A DNA stretch of 64,000 bases, from NCBI RefSeq assembly GCF_902497745.1, contig NZ_CABVHJ010000006.1:62001-126000 (forward strand), written 5' to 3'. Positions 1-10,084 of this stretch are shown piece after piece (positions within the stretch are counted from its first letter, which is position 1; the number at the start of each line of letters is the position of its first letter). The position numbers and the translations under genes are program-made. Below the pieces are notes generated by a model that was not told where the DNA came from, made no database searches, and saw only the letters and a program-made list of their open reading frames with translations. The DNA comes from Pseudomonas fluorescens (GTDB taxonomy: Bacteria > Pseudomonadota > Gammaproteobacteria > Pseudomonadales > Pseudomonadaceae).

Positions 1-1273
1 GCGGGTTCAGCGCGTGCTGACCGATGTTCTTCACCGCAGCGTCGAGCCAAGGCTGAACACGCATGGCTTCGGCCATATCTTCGGCCTTGCCTTTGACCGA
101 TTGACGCAGCGACAGCGCCACACGGGCGGCGGTCTGGGTCAGGTCTTCGCCAAGCACGAAGATCGCATCGTGGTCTTCGATGTCGCGCATGTTCGGCACT
201 GGCAGCGGGCTGTCTTTCAGCACTTGCAGGACCAGACGGATGCGCTCCAGTTCGGAGGCTTCGATACCCGAGTAGAAGTGCTCGGCGCCGACCAGTTCGC
301 GCAACGCGTAGTTGCTTTCGAGGCTGGCGCGCGGCGAACCGATACCGACGATGTTGCGACCGCGCAGCAAGTCAGCAGCTTTATCCAGTGCAGCATCCAG
401 ACCGAGCTTGGTGCCGTCGGCCAGCAGCGGCTGACGTGGACGGTCGGTGCGGTTGACGTAGCCATAACCGAAACGGCCACGGTCGCAGAGGAAGTACTGG
501 TTCACCGAACCGTTGAAACGGTTTTCGATGCGACGCAGTTCGCCGTAACGCTCGCCCGGGGAGATGTTGCAACCGCTCGAGCAGCCATGGCAGATGCTCG
601 GCGCGAACTGCATGTCCCACTTGCGGTTGTAGCGCTCGGAGTGAGTCTTGTCGGTGAACACACCGGTCGGGCAGACCTCGGTGAGGTTGCCGGAGAACTC
701 GCTTTCGAGGGTGCCGTCTTCAACGCGACCGAAGTACACGTTGTCGTGGGCGCCGAACACACCGAGGTCGGTGCCGCCGGCGTAATCCTTGTAGAAACGC
801 ACGCAGCGGTAGCAAGCGATGCAGCGGTTCATTTCGTGGGAAATGAACGGCCCCAGTTGCTGGTTCTGGTGGGTGCGTTTGGTGAAGCGATAACGGCGCT
901 CGTTGTGGCCGGTCATCACTGTCATGTCTTGCAGGTGGCAATGACCGCCTTCTTCGCACACAGGGCAGTCGTGCGGGTGGTTGGTCATCAGCCATTCAAC
1001 AACACTGGCGCGGAACGCCTTGGACTCTTCATCTTCGATGGAGATCCAGGTGTTGTCGGTGGCCGGGGTCATGCAGGACATGACGATGCGACCACGGGTG
1101 TCGTTCTCGTCGGTGTACTGCTTGACCGCGCACTGGCGGCAAGCCCCGACGCTACCAAGCGCGGGGTGCCAGCAGAAATAAGGGATGTCGAGGCCCAGCG
1201 ACAGACATGCCTGTAACAGGTTGTCTGCCCCGTCGACTTCGAGCGCTTTGCCGTCTACGTGGATAGTGGCCAT
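1..1273 (-). CDS. nuoG: NADH-quinone oxidoreductase subunit G, N-terminal part (cut by window edge)
   Basis: Iron-sulfur subunit of the peripheral arm of respiratory complex I, carrying electrons from NADH toward quinone. Translating the minus strand from ATG at 1273 gives [15 protein letters not shown] and then the [2Fe-2S] ligands C34, C45, C48 and C67. These are followed by the His/Cys ligands of cluster N5: H99, C103, C106 and C112. About 424 residues are visible; the family is usually about 900 long, so the C-terminal half lies beyond position 1. It follows nuoF in the operon after a 136-bp gap that holds a hairpin. A roughly 400-residue open frame on the plus strand over this region is an antisense shadow. 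Confidence 0.96.
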   Translation of the reverse strand, partial: MATIHVDGKALEVDGADNLLQACLSLGLDIPYFCWHPALGSVGACRQCAVKQYTDENDTRGRIVMSCMTPATDNTWISIEDEESKAFRASVVEWLMTNHPHDCPVCEEGGHCHLQDMTVMTGHNERRYRFTKRTHQNQQLGPFISHEMNRCIACYRCVRFYKDYAGGTDLGVFGAHDNVYFGRVEDGTLESEFSGNLTEVCPTGVFTDKTHSERYNRKWDMQFAPSICHGCSSGCNISPGERYGELRRIENRFNGSVNQYFLCDRGRFGYGYVNRTDRPRQPLLADGTKLGLDAALDKAADLLRGRNIVGIGSPRASLESNYALRELVGAEHFYSGIEASELERIRLVLQVLKDSPLPVPNMRDIEDHDAIFVLGEDLTQTAARVALSLRQSVKGKAEDMAEAMRVQPWLDAAVKNIGQHALNP

Positions 1274-1372
1274 GGTTCAAAGGTCTTCGTTGGCCCGGTG
1301 TCAGCGGGCGTGGCTAATGGAATCTTGTTATCCGTCCGAATCCAGTCAGCCCCGAAAGGCGTCATCGGACGA

Positions 1373-1400
1373 AAGGCGAAGGGCACGGACCCTTCGCCTT
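1373..1400 (-). promoter_or_regulatory. Hairpin in the nuoF-nuoG gap
   Basis: AAGGCGAAGGG (1373-1383) and CCCTTCGCCTT (1390-1400) form a perfect 11-bp inverted repeat with a 6-nt loop. In the nuo direction the stem is followed only by TTTCG, not a real T-run, so it is a poor terminator for nuo. It could be an mRNA processing or stability hairpin. The five T's are on the plus-strand side, where no gene needs terminating. Confidence 0.6.
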
Positions 1401-1409
1401 TTTAAGCGT

Positions 1410-2765
1410 TTACGCGCCGATTACGATCGGCCTTGCCAGAGGCGGGACGGCGGCGCTGACTGGCGCGATACCGGCTTCGAACTCTGGACGGAAGTATTTG
1501 ATGGCACTGCCCAACGGTTCCACTGCACCCGGTGCGTGAGCACAGAAGGTCTTGCCCGGGCCGAGGAAGTTGACCAGACCCAGCAGGGTCTCGATGTCGC
1601 CTGGCTGACCGCGACCTTGTTCGATGGCCATCAAGAGCTTGACGCTCCATGGCAAACCATCGCGGCACGGGGTGCAGAAACCGCACGACTCGCGAGCGAA
1701 GAACTGCTCCATGTTGCGCAGCAAGGAGACCATGTTGACGCTGTCGTCCACCGCCATGGCCAGGCCGGTACCCATACGGGTGCCCACTTTGGCGATGCCG
1801 CCGGCGTACATTTGTGCGTCGAGGTGTTCTGGCAGAAGGAAACCGGTACCGGCGCCGCCTGGCTGCCAGGCCTTGAGCTTGAAGCCGTCGCGCATGCCGC
1901 CGGCGTAGTCTTCGAACAACTCGCGACCGGTAACGCCGAAAGGCAGTTCCCACAGGCCCGGGTTTTTGACTTTGCCGGAGAAGCCCATGAGCTTGGTGCC
2001 CATGTCTTCGCTGCCTTCGCGGGCCAACGATTTGTACCAGTCAACGCCGTCGGCAATGATCGCCGGCACGTTGCACAGGGTTTCCACGTTGTTCACGCAG
2101 GTCGGCTTGCCCCACACGCCAACAGCGGCAGGGAAGGGCGGCTTGGAGCGCGGGTTGGCGCGGCGGCCTTCGAGGGAGTTGATCAGTGCAGTTTCTTCAC
2201 CGCAGATGTAACGCCCGGCGCCGGTGTGGACGAACAACTCGAAATCGAAGCCGCTGCCGAGAATGTTCTTGCCCAGCAGGCCCGCAGCCTTGGCTTCTTC
2301 CACGGCACGGTTCAAGTGCTTGGCTGCCGTGGTGTATTCGCCACGCAGGAAGATGTAGCCACGGTAGGTTTTCAGCGCGCGAGCACTGATCAGCATGCCT
2401 TCGATCAGCAGATGGGGCAGTTGCTCCATCAGCATGCGGTCTTTCCAGGTGTTCGGCTCCATTTCATCCGCGTTGCACAGCAGGTAGCGGATGTTGATGG
2501 ATTCGTCTTTGGGCATCAGGCCCCACTTCACGCCAGTGGGGAAGCCTGCACCGCCGCGACCTTTCAAGCCTGCGTCTTTCACGGTCTGGACGATGGCGTC
2601 CTGATCCATGTCGGCGAAGGCTTTGCGCGCAGCGGCGTAACCGTTTTTGGCCTGGTACTCGTCGAGCCAAACGGCTTCGCCGTCGTCACGCAGACGCCAG
2701 GTCAGCGGGTGAGTCTCGGCCGAACGCTGAATGCGGTTGGCAGGACCGAAAGATGTCAGGGTCAT
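1410..2765 (-). CDS. nuoF: NADH-quinone oxidoreductase subunit F (NADH/FMN subunit)
   Basis: Binds NADH and FMN and is the electron entry point of complex I at the cytoplasmic tip of the peripheral arm. The 451-residue product has the glycine-rich nucleotide motif [10 protein letters not shown] at residues 69-78. Near the C-terminus CGFCTPC (C361, C364, C367) plus C408 supplies the N3 [4Fe-4S] cluster. Length is normal for the family. The ATG at 2765 overlaps the end of nuoE by 4 nt, which indicates translational coupling. No defect is visible. Confidence 0.97.
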   Translation of the reverse strand: MTLTSFGPANRIQRSAETHPLTWRLRDDGEAVWLDEYQAKNGYAAARKAFADMDQDAIVQTVKDAGLKGRGGAGFPTGVKWGLMPKDESINIRYLLCNADEMEPNTWKDRMLMEQLPHLLIEGMLISARALKTYRGYIFLRGEYTTAAKHLNRAVEEAKAAGLLGKNILGSGFDFELFVHTGAGRYICGEETALINSLEGRRANPRSKPPFPAAVGVWGKPTCVNNVETLCNVPAIIADGVDWYKSLAREGSEDMGTKLMGFSGKVKNPGLWELPFGVTGRELFEDYAGGMRDGFKLKAWQPGGAGTGFLLPEHLDAQMYAGGIAKVGTRMGTGLAMAVDDSVNMVSLLRNMEQFFARESCGFCTPCRDGLPWSVKLLMAIEQGRGQPGDIETLLGLVNFLGPGKTFCAHAPGAVEPLGSAIKYFRPEFEAGIAPVSAAVPPLARPIVIGA

Positions 2766-3259
2766 ACGTAGCCCTCGAGCAGTTTGGCGACGCCAGCAGG
2801 CTGCACATCACCAAAAGTGTCGTCGTCGATCATCAGCGCCGGTGCCTTGTCGCAGTTGCCGAGGCAGCAGACAGGCAGCAGGGTGAAACGACCGTCGGTG
2901 GTGGTCTGACCCAGGCCGATGCCCAGATTGTTCTGGATTTCGCTGACCACCGACTCGTGGCCGCCGATGTAGCAGACCATGCTGTCGCAGACGCGAATGA
3001 TGTGACGGCCAACCGGCTGACGGAAAATCTGGCTATAGAACGTCGCCACACCTTCAACGTCGCTGGCCGGGATGCCGAGGATCTCGCCGATCGCGTACAG
3101 GGCGCCATCCGGCACCCAGCCGCGTTCTTTCTGAACGATCTTCAGGGCTTCGATCGACGCCGCGCGCGGGTCTTCGTAGTGATGCAGCTCGTGCTCGATG
3201 GCCGAGCGCTCGGTTTCACTGAGGGTGAAACGGTCTGTCTGGATAAGCGTGCTGTTCAT
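2762..3259 (-). CDS. nuoE: NADH-quinone oxidoreductase subunit E (24-kDa type)
   Basis: Thioredoxin-fold [2Fe-2S] subunit (cluster N1a) that pairs with NuoF in the NADH dehydrogenase module of complex I. In the 165-residue product the ligands are C91, C96, C132 and C136, in the spacing expected for the family (VCDSMVC followed later by CCLGNC). It begins 2 nt after the nuoCD stop codon and overlaps nuoF by 4 nt, so it is read as part of the same message. Confidence 0.97.
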   Translation of the reverse strand: MNSTLIQTDRFTLSETERSAIEHELHHYEDPRAASIEALKIVQKERGWVPDGALYAIGEILGIPASDVEGVATFYSQIFRQPVGRHIIRVCDSMVCYIGGHESVVSEIQNNLGIGLGQTTTDGRFTLLPVCCLGNCDKAPALMIDDDTFGDVQPAGVAKLLEGYV

Positions 3260-3261
3260 GC

Positions 3262-5103
<1,842 letters not shown>

Positions 5104-5119
5104 TCAGAACAGATCTGGA

Positions 5120-5794
5120 TCAGACTTCGTCAGGGCTGCGCAGGTTGGTGACTGCGATTCGCTGTTCGCGGCGCTCTTCCTTTTGCGAAGGCATGTCGGC
5201 GCGATAAACGCCTTGATCGCCAACGACCCAGGAAAGCGGACGACGCTCCTTGCCGATCGATTCCTGCAACAGCATCAAGCCTTGCAGAAATGCTTCCGGA
5301 CGAGGAGGGCAGCCAGGTACGTAGACGTCCACGGGCAGGAACTTGTCCACCCCTTGAACCACAGAGTAGATGTCGTACATGCCACCGGAGTTAGCGCACG
5401 AACCCATGGAGATAACCCACTTCGGCTCGAGCATTTGCTCGTAGAGACGCTGAATGATCGGCGCCATCTTGATGAAGCAGGTCCCGGCGATAACCATGAA
5501 GTCGGCCTGACGCGGTGATGCCCGGATCACTTCGGCGCCAAAGCGCGCGATGTCGTGGGGCGCCGTGAAGGCGGTGGTCATTTCCACGTAGCAGCACGAC
5601 AAGCCAAAGTTGTACGGCCACAGGGAGTTCTTACGTCCCCAGTTGACCGCGCCACTCAGCACGTCTTCCAGCTTGCCCATGAAAATGTTTTTGTGGACTT
5701 GATCTTCTAACGGATCGGAAACGGTTTCCCGTTCGCCAATCGGATATTGCTCGTTAGGAGCATCGGGGTCGATCCTGGTGAGATTGTATTGCAT
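5120..5794 (-). CDS. nuoB: NADH-quinone oxidoreductase subunit B
   Basis: Carries the terminal [4Fe-4S] cluster N2 that reduces quinone at the junction with the membrane arm. Visible ligand motifs are the tandem cysteines in LSCCYVEM (C67, C68), GSCANSGG and [10 protein letters not shown] chose ATG 5794 ([13 protein letters not shown], 224 residues) rather than the in-frame TTG at 5800. A GAGG Shine-Dalgarno sequence inside the end of nuoA is well placed for the ATG. Confidence 0.96.
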   Translation of the reverse strand: MQYNLTRIDPDAPNEQYPIGERETVSDPLEDQVHKNIFMGKLEDVLSGAVNWGRKNSLWPYNFGLSCCYVEMTTAFTAPHDIARFGAEVIRASPRQADFMVIAGTCFIKMAPIIQRLYEQMLEPKWVISMGSCANSGGMYDIYSVVQGVDKFLPVDVYVPGCPPRPEAFLQGLMLLQESIGKERRPLSWVVGDQGVYRADMPSQKEERREQRIAVTNLRSPDEV

Positions 5795-5804
5795 TGCCAA
5801 AGCC

Positions 5805-6218
5805 TCATTGTTTCAGCTTCGCCTGCCGCTTGCGACGAGCTTCCGGAGCCCAGTCAAGGGCGCCCACTCGGAACAGGTAGACAAGACCTGCCAACAGAAT
5901 TGCTATGAAAACGAGAGCTTCGACGAATCCGGTCCAGCCGCTTTCGCGGACGGACACAGACCATGCAAAGAGAAAGAGGGCTTCGATATCGAAGATCACG
6001 AAGAGCATCGCGACCAGATAGAATTTGGCTGAGAGCCGCAAGCGGGCGCCACCGGTAGGTAGCATGCCCGACTCGAACGGTTCGTTTTTGCTGCGGCCCC
6101 AGGCTTTTGACCCAAGGAGGCTGGAGACGCCAAGCATGAAGGCACACAGGCCGACGACACCCAGAAGGAAAATGGCAAAGCCCCAGTTGTGGGCCATGAG
6201 TCCTGTCGCTTCGGGCAT
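5805..6218 (-). CDS. nuoA: NADH-quinone oxidoreductase subunit A
   Basis: Small membrane subunit of complex I that helps dock the peripheral arm and form the quinone channel. Starting at ATG 6218 ([13 protein letters not shown]) it has 137 residues. Three hydrophobic segments are visible, at about 12-37, 65-87 and 95-117, with the conserved acidic loop KNEPFESGM between the first and second. It is the first gene of the nuo operon; its stop is 10 nt before nuoB. The longer frame from 6293 has an implausible N-terminus. Confidence 0.95.
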   Translation of the reverse strand: MPEATGLMAHNWGFAIFLLGVVGLCAFMLGVSSLLGSKAWGRSKNEPFESGMLPTGGARLRLSAKFYLVAMLFVIFDIEALFLFAWSVSVRESGWTGFVEALVFIAILLAGLVYLFRVGALDWAPEARRKRQAKLKQ

Positions 6219-6538
6219 GCTGGTAATCCTTAACAGAGAGCAAAGGTCTCTGAGCTTGATAAAGAAATAGGCAGTGACGATATGTCGCAGCAATCAATCG
6301 CGCTGATTTTATGGCTAAACACCCTGCAAGTAAAATTCCTATAGCGAAATTATTTATTGGAATAAGGACATAGCGCGTCTCCAATGCCCTGCAGCCCATG
6401 CGTTGCGGGCATTAGGCGGGTTTATGCAAATAATGTTTTGTAGGGAATGTAACGAACATAGTTGCAGCTAAATGATAATTGATATCGTTTGGAGTGGTTT
6501 TGTAACTGTTTAACGGGATGTCAGTTGGGAAGTTGTCT

Positions 6539-6560
6539 TACTTGCACGTTACTGCAAGTA
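6539..6560. promoter_or_regulatory. Perfect 8-bp inverted repeat upstream of nuo
   Basis: TACTTGCA (6539-6546) and TGCAAGTA (6553-6560) are exact inverse complements around a 6-nt spacer. The same half-site, TGCAAGTA, recurs at 6325-6332, nearer nuoA. This could be an operator for a dimeric regulator with an extra half-site, or a small hairpin. No known consensus is recognised. Confidence 0.4.
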
Positions 6561-6637
6561 GCGACGGCGCCCGTTTTAGCGGATTTTTCTGACGGTTGTA
6601 CCGCGCTGGATCAATGTTTTCTCCGAACGACACCGAT

Positions 6638-6736
6638 CCCTGTAGGAGCTGCCGAAGGCTGCGATCTTTTGATCCTGCTTTTGATTCTGAAAAAACAAAG
6701 TCAAAAGATCGCAGCCTTCGGCAGCTCTTACAGGGG
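6638..6736. repeat. REP pair (type B, inverted)
   Basis: Two inverted copies of the TGTAGGAGCTGCCGAAGGCT / GCGATCTTTTGATC type surround a short AT-rich spacer. This is the doublet arrangement (REPIN) known from the P. fluorescens group, where single-copy RAYT transposases mobilise REP pairs in trans. No RAYT gene is in the window. Confidence 0.9.
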
Positions 6737-6754
6737 AGTGTGTGTTTTCCGGGG

Positions 6755-6786
6755 GCAAAAAAAACGCCCCGAACCAGTCGGGGCGT
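6755..6786 (-). terminator. Intrinsic terminator of aceA
   Basis: On the minus strand, ACGCCCCGA and TCGGGGCGT form a GC-rich stem followed by eight T's, about 70 nt past the aceA stop codon. Confidence 0.85.
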
Positions 6787-6853
6787 CAGTTTTGCGGCTC
6801 TGCGGTTAGCTTTCTATTCGATCCGCAGAGGCCGTTTGCTCAGGCGAAGCAGA

Positions 6854-8179
6854 TCAGTGGAACTGTTCTTCTTCAGTCGAGCCGGTCAGTGCGGTTACCG
6901 ACGACGAGCCACCCTGAATCACAGTGGTCATGTCATCGAAGTAGCCGGTGCCCACTTCCTGCTGGTGCGCCACGAAGGTGTAACCCTTGGCGGCGTCAGC
7001 GAATTCCTGCTCTTGCAGCTTCACGTAGGCAGTCATGTCGTTGCGGGCGTAGTCGTGCGCCAGGTTGAACATGCTGTGCCACATGTTGTGAATGCCGGCC
7101 AGGGTGATGAACTGGTGCTTGTAACCCATGGCGGACAGTTCGCGCTGGAACTTGGCGATGGTCGCGTCGTCCAGGTTTTTCTTCCAGTTGAAGGAAGGCG
7201 AGCAGTTGTACGACAGCAGTTGGTCCGGGTATTCCTTTTTGATCGCTTCGGCGAAGCGGCGAGCCTCGTCCAGATCCGGCTTGGCAGTTTCACACCAGAT
7301 CAGGTCGGCGTACGGAGCGTAAGCCAGACCACGGGCGATGGCTTGATCGAGGCCGGCGCGAACCTTGTAGAAACCTTCCTGAGTGCGCTCGCCAGTTACG
7401 AACGGCTGGTCGTACGGGTCGCAATCGGAAGTCAGCAGGTCAGCAGCGTTAGCGTCGGTACGGGCCAGGATGATGGTCGGAGTACCGGCAACGTCAGCAG
7501 CCAAGCGAGCAGCGGTCAGCTTCTGTACGGCTTCCTGAGTAGGAACCAGTACTTTACCGCCCATGTGACCGCATTTTTTCACGGAAGCCAGTTGGTCTTC
7601 GAAGTGAACGCCGGCGGCGCCTGCTTCGATCATGCTCTTCATCAGCTCGTATGCGTTCAGCACGCCACCGAAACCGGCTTCAGCGTCAGCCACGATCGGC
7701 GCGAAGTAGTCGATGTAGCCATCGTCGCCCGGGTTCTTGCCGGCTTTCCACTGGATCTGGTCAGCACGACGGAACGAGTTGTTGATGCGCTTGACCACGG
7801 TTGGAACCGAATCCACCGGGTACAGCGACTGGTCCGGGTACATGGATTCTGCGGAGTTGTTGTCCGCAGCCACTTGCCAGCCCGACAGGTAGATCGCCTG
7901 GATACCGGCTTTAACCTGCTGAACAGCCTGGCCGCCGGTCAGGGCGCCCATGCAGTTGACGAAATCTTTCTCAGGACGGAAGGACGGCTTGGCACCCTGG
8001 GTGACCAGGTTCCACAGCTTGTCGGCGCCCATTTTTGCAAAGGTGTGCTCAGGTTGAACCGAGCCACGCAGACGGACGACGTCAGCAGCGGAGTAAGTGC
8101 GTGTCACGCCTTTCCAGCGCGGGTTTTCAGCCCAGTCTTTTTCGAGGGCTGCAATTTGCTGTTCGCGTGTCAGTGCCAT
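6854..8179 (-). CDS. aceA: Isocitrate lyase
   Basis: Cleaves isocitrate to glyoxylate and succinate, the first step of the glyoxylate shunt used on acetate and fatty acids. From ATG 8179 ([16 protein letters not shown]) the product has 441 residues. The catalytic-loop signature KKCGHMGGK includes C203. I rejected the longer frame to 8347 because its extra 56 residues look like non-coding translation; GAGG lies 13 nt before the chosen ATG. The gene has its own terminator and no operon partner. Both isocitrate dehydrogenases lie within 13 kb. Confidence 0.96.
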   Translation of the reverse strand: MALTREQQIAALEKDWAENPRWKGVTRTYSAADVVRLRGSVQPEHTFAKMGADKLWNLVTQGAKPSFRPEKDFVNCMGALTGGQAVQQVKAGIQAIYLSGWQVAADNNSAESMYPDQSLYPVDSVPTVVKRINNSFRRADQIQWKAGKNPGDDGYIDYFAPIVADAEAGFGGVLNAYELMKSMIEAGAAGVHFEDQLASVKKCGHMGGKVLVPTQEAVQKLTAARLAADVAGTPTIILARTDANAADLLTSDCDPYDQPFVTGERTQEGFYKVRAGLDQAIARGLAYAPYADLIWCETAKPDLDEARRFAEAIKKEYPDQLLSYNCSPSFNWKKNLDDATIAKFQRELSAMGYKHQFITLAGIHNMWHSMFNLAHDYARNDMTAYVKLQEQEFADAAKGYTFVAHQQEVGTGYFDDMTTVIQGGSSSVTALTGSTEEEQFH

Positions 8180-8407
8180 GGAGATAAACCTCGTCGCGTC
8201 TTTATGAAAAGTTGTTCTGCGGTGGAAAATTCCTGCGCTCGCTGACCAGAAGCTTAGGTGGTCAAGGCGGATTCGGCGGGGTAGGCGACGGGATGAACGA
8301 TGGGCTCGAGGGGAAGTGAGCAGGTAGTGGCGCACTGCAGGGCGCATTCGGGCGTCGTGGGCCTTTACACGGTCTACAGCGTGAAGCCGGGTTACCTAAT
8401 TACGCTT

Positions 8408-8571
8408 CCGTCCCTCGGGACAACTTCGTTCCAGTCGGCAACCTCGTCAAACACACCTTGTGGGCGGTACAGACACGAAACGGTTCGCGGGGTAGGTGCG
8501 AACGTCGCTTCGAAGGCCCTTGCCAGGGCCTCTGATTAGCGGGAGCGAGGCCATCATGCCTTCGCTTTTTT
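8408..8571 (+). ncRNA. Candidate small RNA divergent from aceA
   Basis: A plus-strand intrinsic terminator (8544-8571) has no plus-strand gene to serve. Just upstream are a perfect 7-bp hairpin, AGGCCCT / AGGGCCT (8514-8531), and a 4-bp hairpin with a CTCG loop (8410-8421). A weak -10-like TAATTA lies at 8397-8402, which sets the assumed 5' end near 8408. A 79-codon frame from 8300 ends just before the terminator but has no family features or good ribosome site. The RNA reading is inference. Confidence 0.4.
8544..8571 (+). terminator. Plus-strand intrinsic terminator with no assigned gene
   Basis: AGCGAGGC (8544-8551) pairs with GCCTTCGCT (8558-8566) with one bulged T, followed by a run of T's to 8571. 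Oriented for plus-strand transcription, unlike the flanking genes. Confidence 0.6.
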
Positions 8572-8653
8572 ACCCCGTCAAACGTTTTGTAGTGCTTTTT
8601 TTCAAGCACTACATCTTTCGTCTAATACGACTAATCAGTCAGTTTTCGGTGCT

Positions 8654-9415
8654 TTAGTCCAAGGCGTCGACTTTCACCCGCAAGGTCATGTCATCCCGGC
8701 CTTGAGTCGAGTAGCTGCGGGTCAGGCCCTGTTTGTCGGCCTGAGTCTGGCGATTTACGCCGGCGAGGGTGATCCACTCGCCGAGGCGCCCGCTGACAGT
8801 TGTGTCGGTGCTTTGCACGTTCACTACATCGGGACGTTCCTGGCTCATGCGGTCACGGTTGGTACTGATCGCCAGGTGAACGATGTCGCCGGTGACGCTG
8901 GCGGTGACGTAGAAACCCTGAGTGACGTTGCGATATTGCGTCTGGCTGTTGTAACCGCCGTAGGAATCACTCTGAACATTGGTGATCGGAACGCTCTGGC
9001 CGACTTGGATCAGCGCCGGCATGCCATCGGTGGCCTGAACCTGCTGGACGCCGCCTTCGCGGCTGGTGGTGCTGCGGCTGATGATACGGGTCTGGTTCGG
9101 CTGAGCGCCGTTGACCGAATAACCTTCGTCGCCCCGGCCATTGTTTTCATTGGTGTCGACGCTGATCAGCAAGCGCTTGGGCGCAGTGTCCAGTTGGGTG
9201 ATCAGCGCCTTGAGTTCCTGAATCTTGTCCGGCTCGGCTTTGATGATCAGTTGATTGCCGTAGGCGCTGACCTGACCGTCCTTGCCGAGGAAGTCTTGCG
9301 CCATCGGCAGCATGTCGGTGCTGGTGCGGTAATTGAGAGGCACGATTTCTGTGGCTGCCATCACCGAAAAACTGCAACCGAGCAGCAGGGTGGTGAGCCG
9401 GGTGCGTAGGGACAT
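8654..9415 (-). CDS. Orphan secretin N-domain protein, exported
   Basis: From ATG 9415 (MSLRTRLTTLLLGCSFS) the product has 253 residues with a signal peptide ending near VMAATEI. The next part (EIVPLNYRTSTDMLPM through IITQLDTAPKRLL-like sequence) resembles the N0/NolW-type periplasmic domains of type II/III secretins. The rest has beta-rich segments but is too short for a full outer-membrane secretin channel. No secretion-system genes are nearby, so it is not part of a visible apparatus. It may be a periplasmic accessory or binding protein; the molecular role is unknown. The extension to 9595 runs into REP sequence and was rejected. Confidence 0.75.
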   Translation of the reverse strand: MSLRTRLTTLLLGCSFSVMAATEIVPLNYRTSTDMLPMAQDFLGKDGQVSAYGNQLIIKAEPDKIQELKALITQLDTAPKRLLISVDTNENNGRGDEGYSVNGAQPNQTRIISRSTTSREGGVQQVQATDGMPALIQVGQSVPITNVQSDSYGGYNSQTQYRNVTQGFYVTASVTGDIVHLAISTNRDRMSQERPDVVNVQSTDTTVSGRLGEWITLAGVNRQTQADKQGLTRSYSTQGRDDMTLRVKVDALD

Positions 9416-9494
9416 GTCCGTTATCTCCGCTTTCGAAAGGCTTGATATTGCCAGTTTGTCGGCCTTGGGTGGGGCAAGTTGAATCGTAGACAGC

Positions 9495-9532
9495 AAAACG
9501 CCCCGGCATCGGCGGATGTCGGGGCGTTTTGT
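9495..9532 (-). terminator. Terminator downstream of the GNAT gene
   Basis: AAAACGCCCCGGCATC and GATGTCGGGGCGTTTT form a strong hairpin with T's on the minus-strand exit side, ending transcription from roxA and the GNAT gene before the secretin-domain gene. Confidence 0.75.
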
Positions 9533-9548
9533 GGTGTTCTCGAGGGCC

Positions 9549-9647
9549 TCTTCGCGAGCAGGCTCGCTCCCACAGTAGATCTCCAGCGGACACAAATTGT
9601 GCGTCAGGCACAGGTCCAGTGTGGGAGCGAGCCTGCTCGAGAAAGCC
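9549..9647. repeat. REP pair (type A, inverted)
   Basis: TCGCGAGCAGGCTCGCTCCC (from about 9552) and its inverse GGGAGCGAGCCTGCTCG (from about 9623) flank about 50 bp of unique sequence. Same family as the pairs near 15121, 29694, 46394 and 52582. Confidence 0.9.
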
Positions 9648-9658
9648 GCACCTCGGTC

Positions 9659-10084
9659 TCAGGCCGAATGGCGAACCATGTCGACATGCGGAATCCCGGC
9701 TTCGAGGAATTCCTCGCTGACCAAGCTGAAGCCCAAGCGCTCATAGAACGCGGTGGCCTGAACCTGCGCGCTGAGCATTTGCTGCTTCAATCCGCGTTCT
9801 TCAGCTTCAGCAATGACCGCTTGCATCAGCGCATCACCGACCTTCATCCCGCGCCAGTCTTTCAGCACTGAAACCCGGCCGATGTGCCCATCGGGCAGCA
9901 AGCGCGCAGTGCCGATCGGAAAGTCGCCTTCAAACGCCAGAAAATGTACGGCGGTCGCGTCATCCGCGTCCCATTCCAGCTCAGGTGGCACCGATTGTTC
10001 GGCGATGAACACCGTTTCACGAATGCGCCGGATCTCGGCGATGTCCTTCTGCCAGTCTGCGACACGTACGCGAATCTTATTCAT
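9659..10084 (-). CDS. GNAT-family N-acetyltransferase
   Basis: A 141-residue protein of the Gcn5-related acetyltransferase fold. Motif A, with the acetyl-CoA loop, is at about 89-104 (GRVSVLKDWRGMKVGDAL), and the C-terminal FYERLGF segment typical of the family follows. The substrate cannot be told. Its start overlaps the 3' end of roxA by 8 nt, so the two are probably cotranscribed. It could act on a small molecule or a protein amine. Confidence 0.85.
   Translation of the reverse strand: MNKIRVRVADWQKDIAEIRRIRETVFIAEQSVPPELEWDADDATAVHFLAFEGDFPIGTARLLPDGHIGRVSVLKDWRGMKVGDALMQAVIAEAEERGLKQQMLSAQVQATAFYERLGFSLVSEEFLEAGIPHVDMVRHSA

Larger units (their letters stand above)
6219..6853. other. Long intergenic region upstream of nuoA and downstream of aceA
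   Basis: 635 bp without a credible gene. From left to right it holds the AT-rich nuo upstream region (6219-6500), an 8-bp inverted repeat (6539-6560), a REP pair (6638-6736) and the aceA terminator (6755-6786). The nuo promoter must lie here, but I cannot single out one -35/-10 pair. A short stretch at 6470-6489 is vaguely Fur-box-like and is not claimed. Confidence 0.7.
8180..8653. other. Intergenic region between aceA and the secretin-domain gene
   Basis: 474 bp without a convincing protein gene. It must contain the aceA promoter (minus strand). It also holds a plus-strand intrinsic terminator preceded by hairpins (candidate small RNA, 8408-8571) and an 8-bp inverted repeat at 8588-8613 (TGTAGTGC / GCACTACA) close to the end of the secretin-domain gene. 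Confidence 0.6.

Noticed and set aside
6470..6489. Fur-box-like ATGATAATTGATATC upstream of nuo
   Set aside because: Match to the Fur consensus is partial and AT-rich DNA gives such matches by chance; no iron gene follows it.
8300..8539. 79-codon frame ending at the plus-strand terminator
   Set aside because: No ribosome-binding site, no domain and no recognisable composition; the region is better explained as RNA (see finding).
9416..9595. Extended start of the secretin-domain protein to 9595
   Set aside because: The added residues are translation of a REP pair and terminator; ATG 9415 gives a clean signal peptide.
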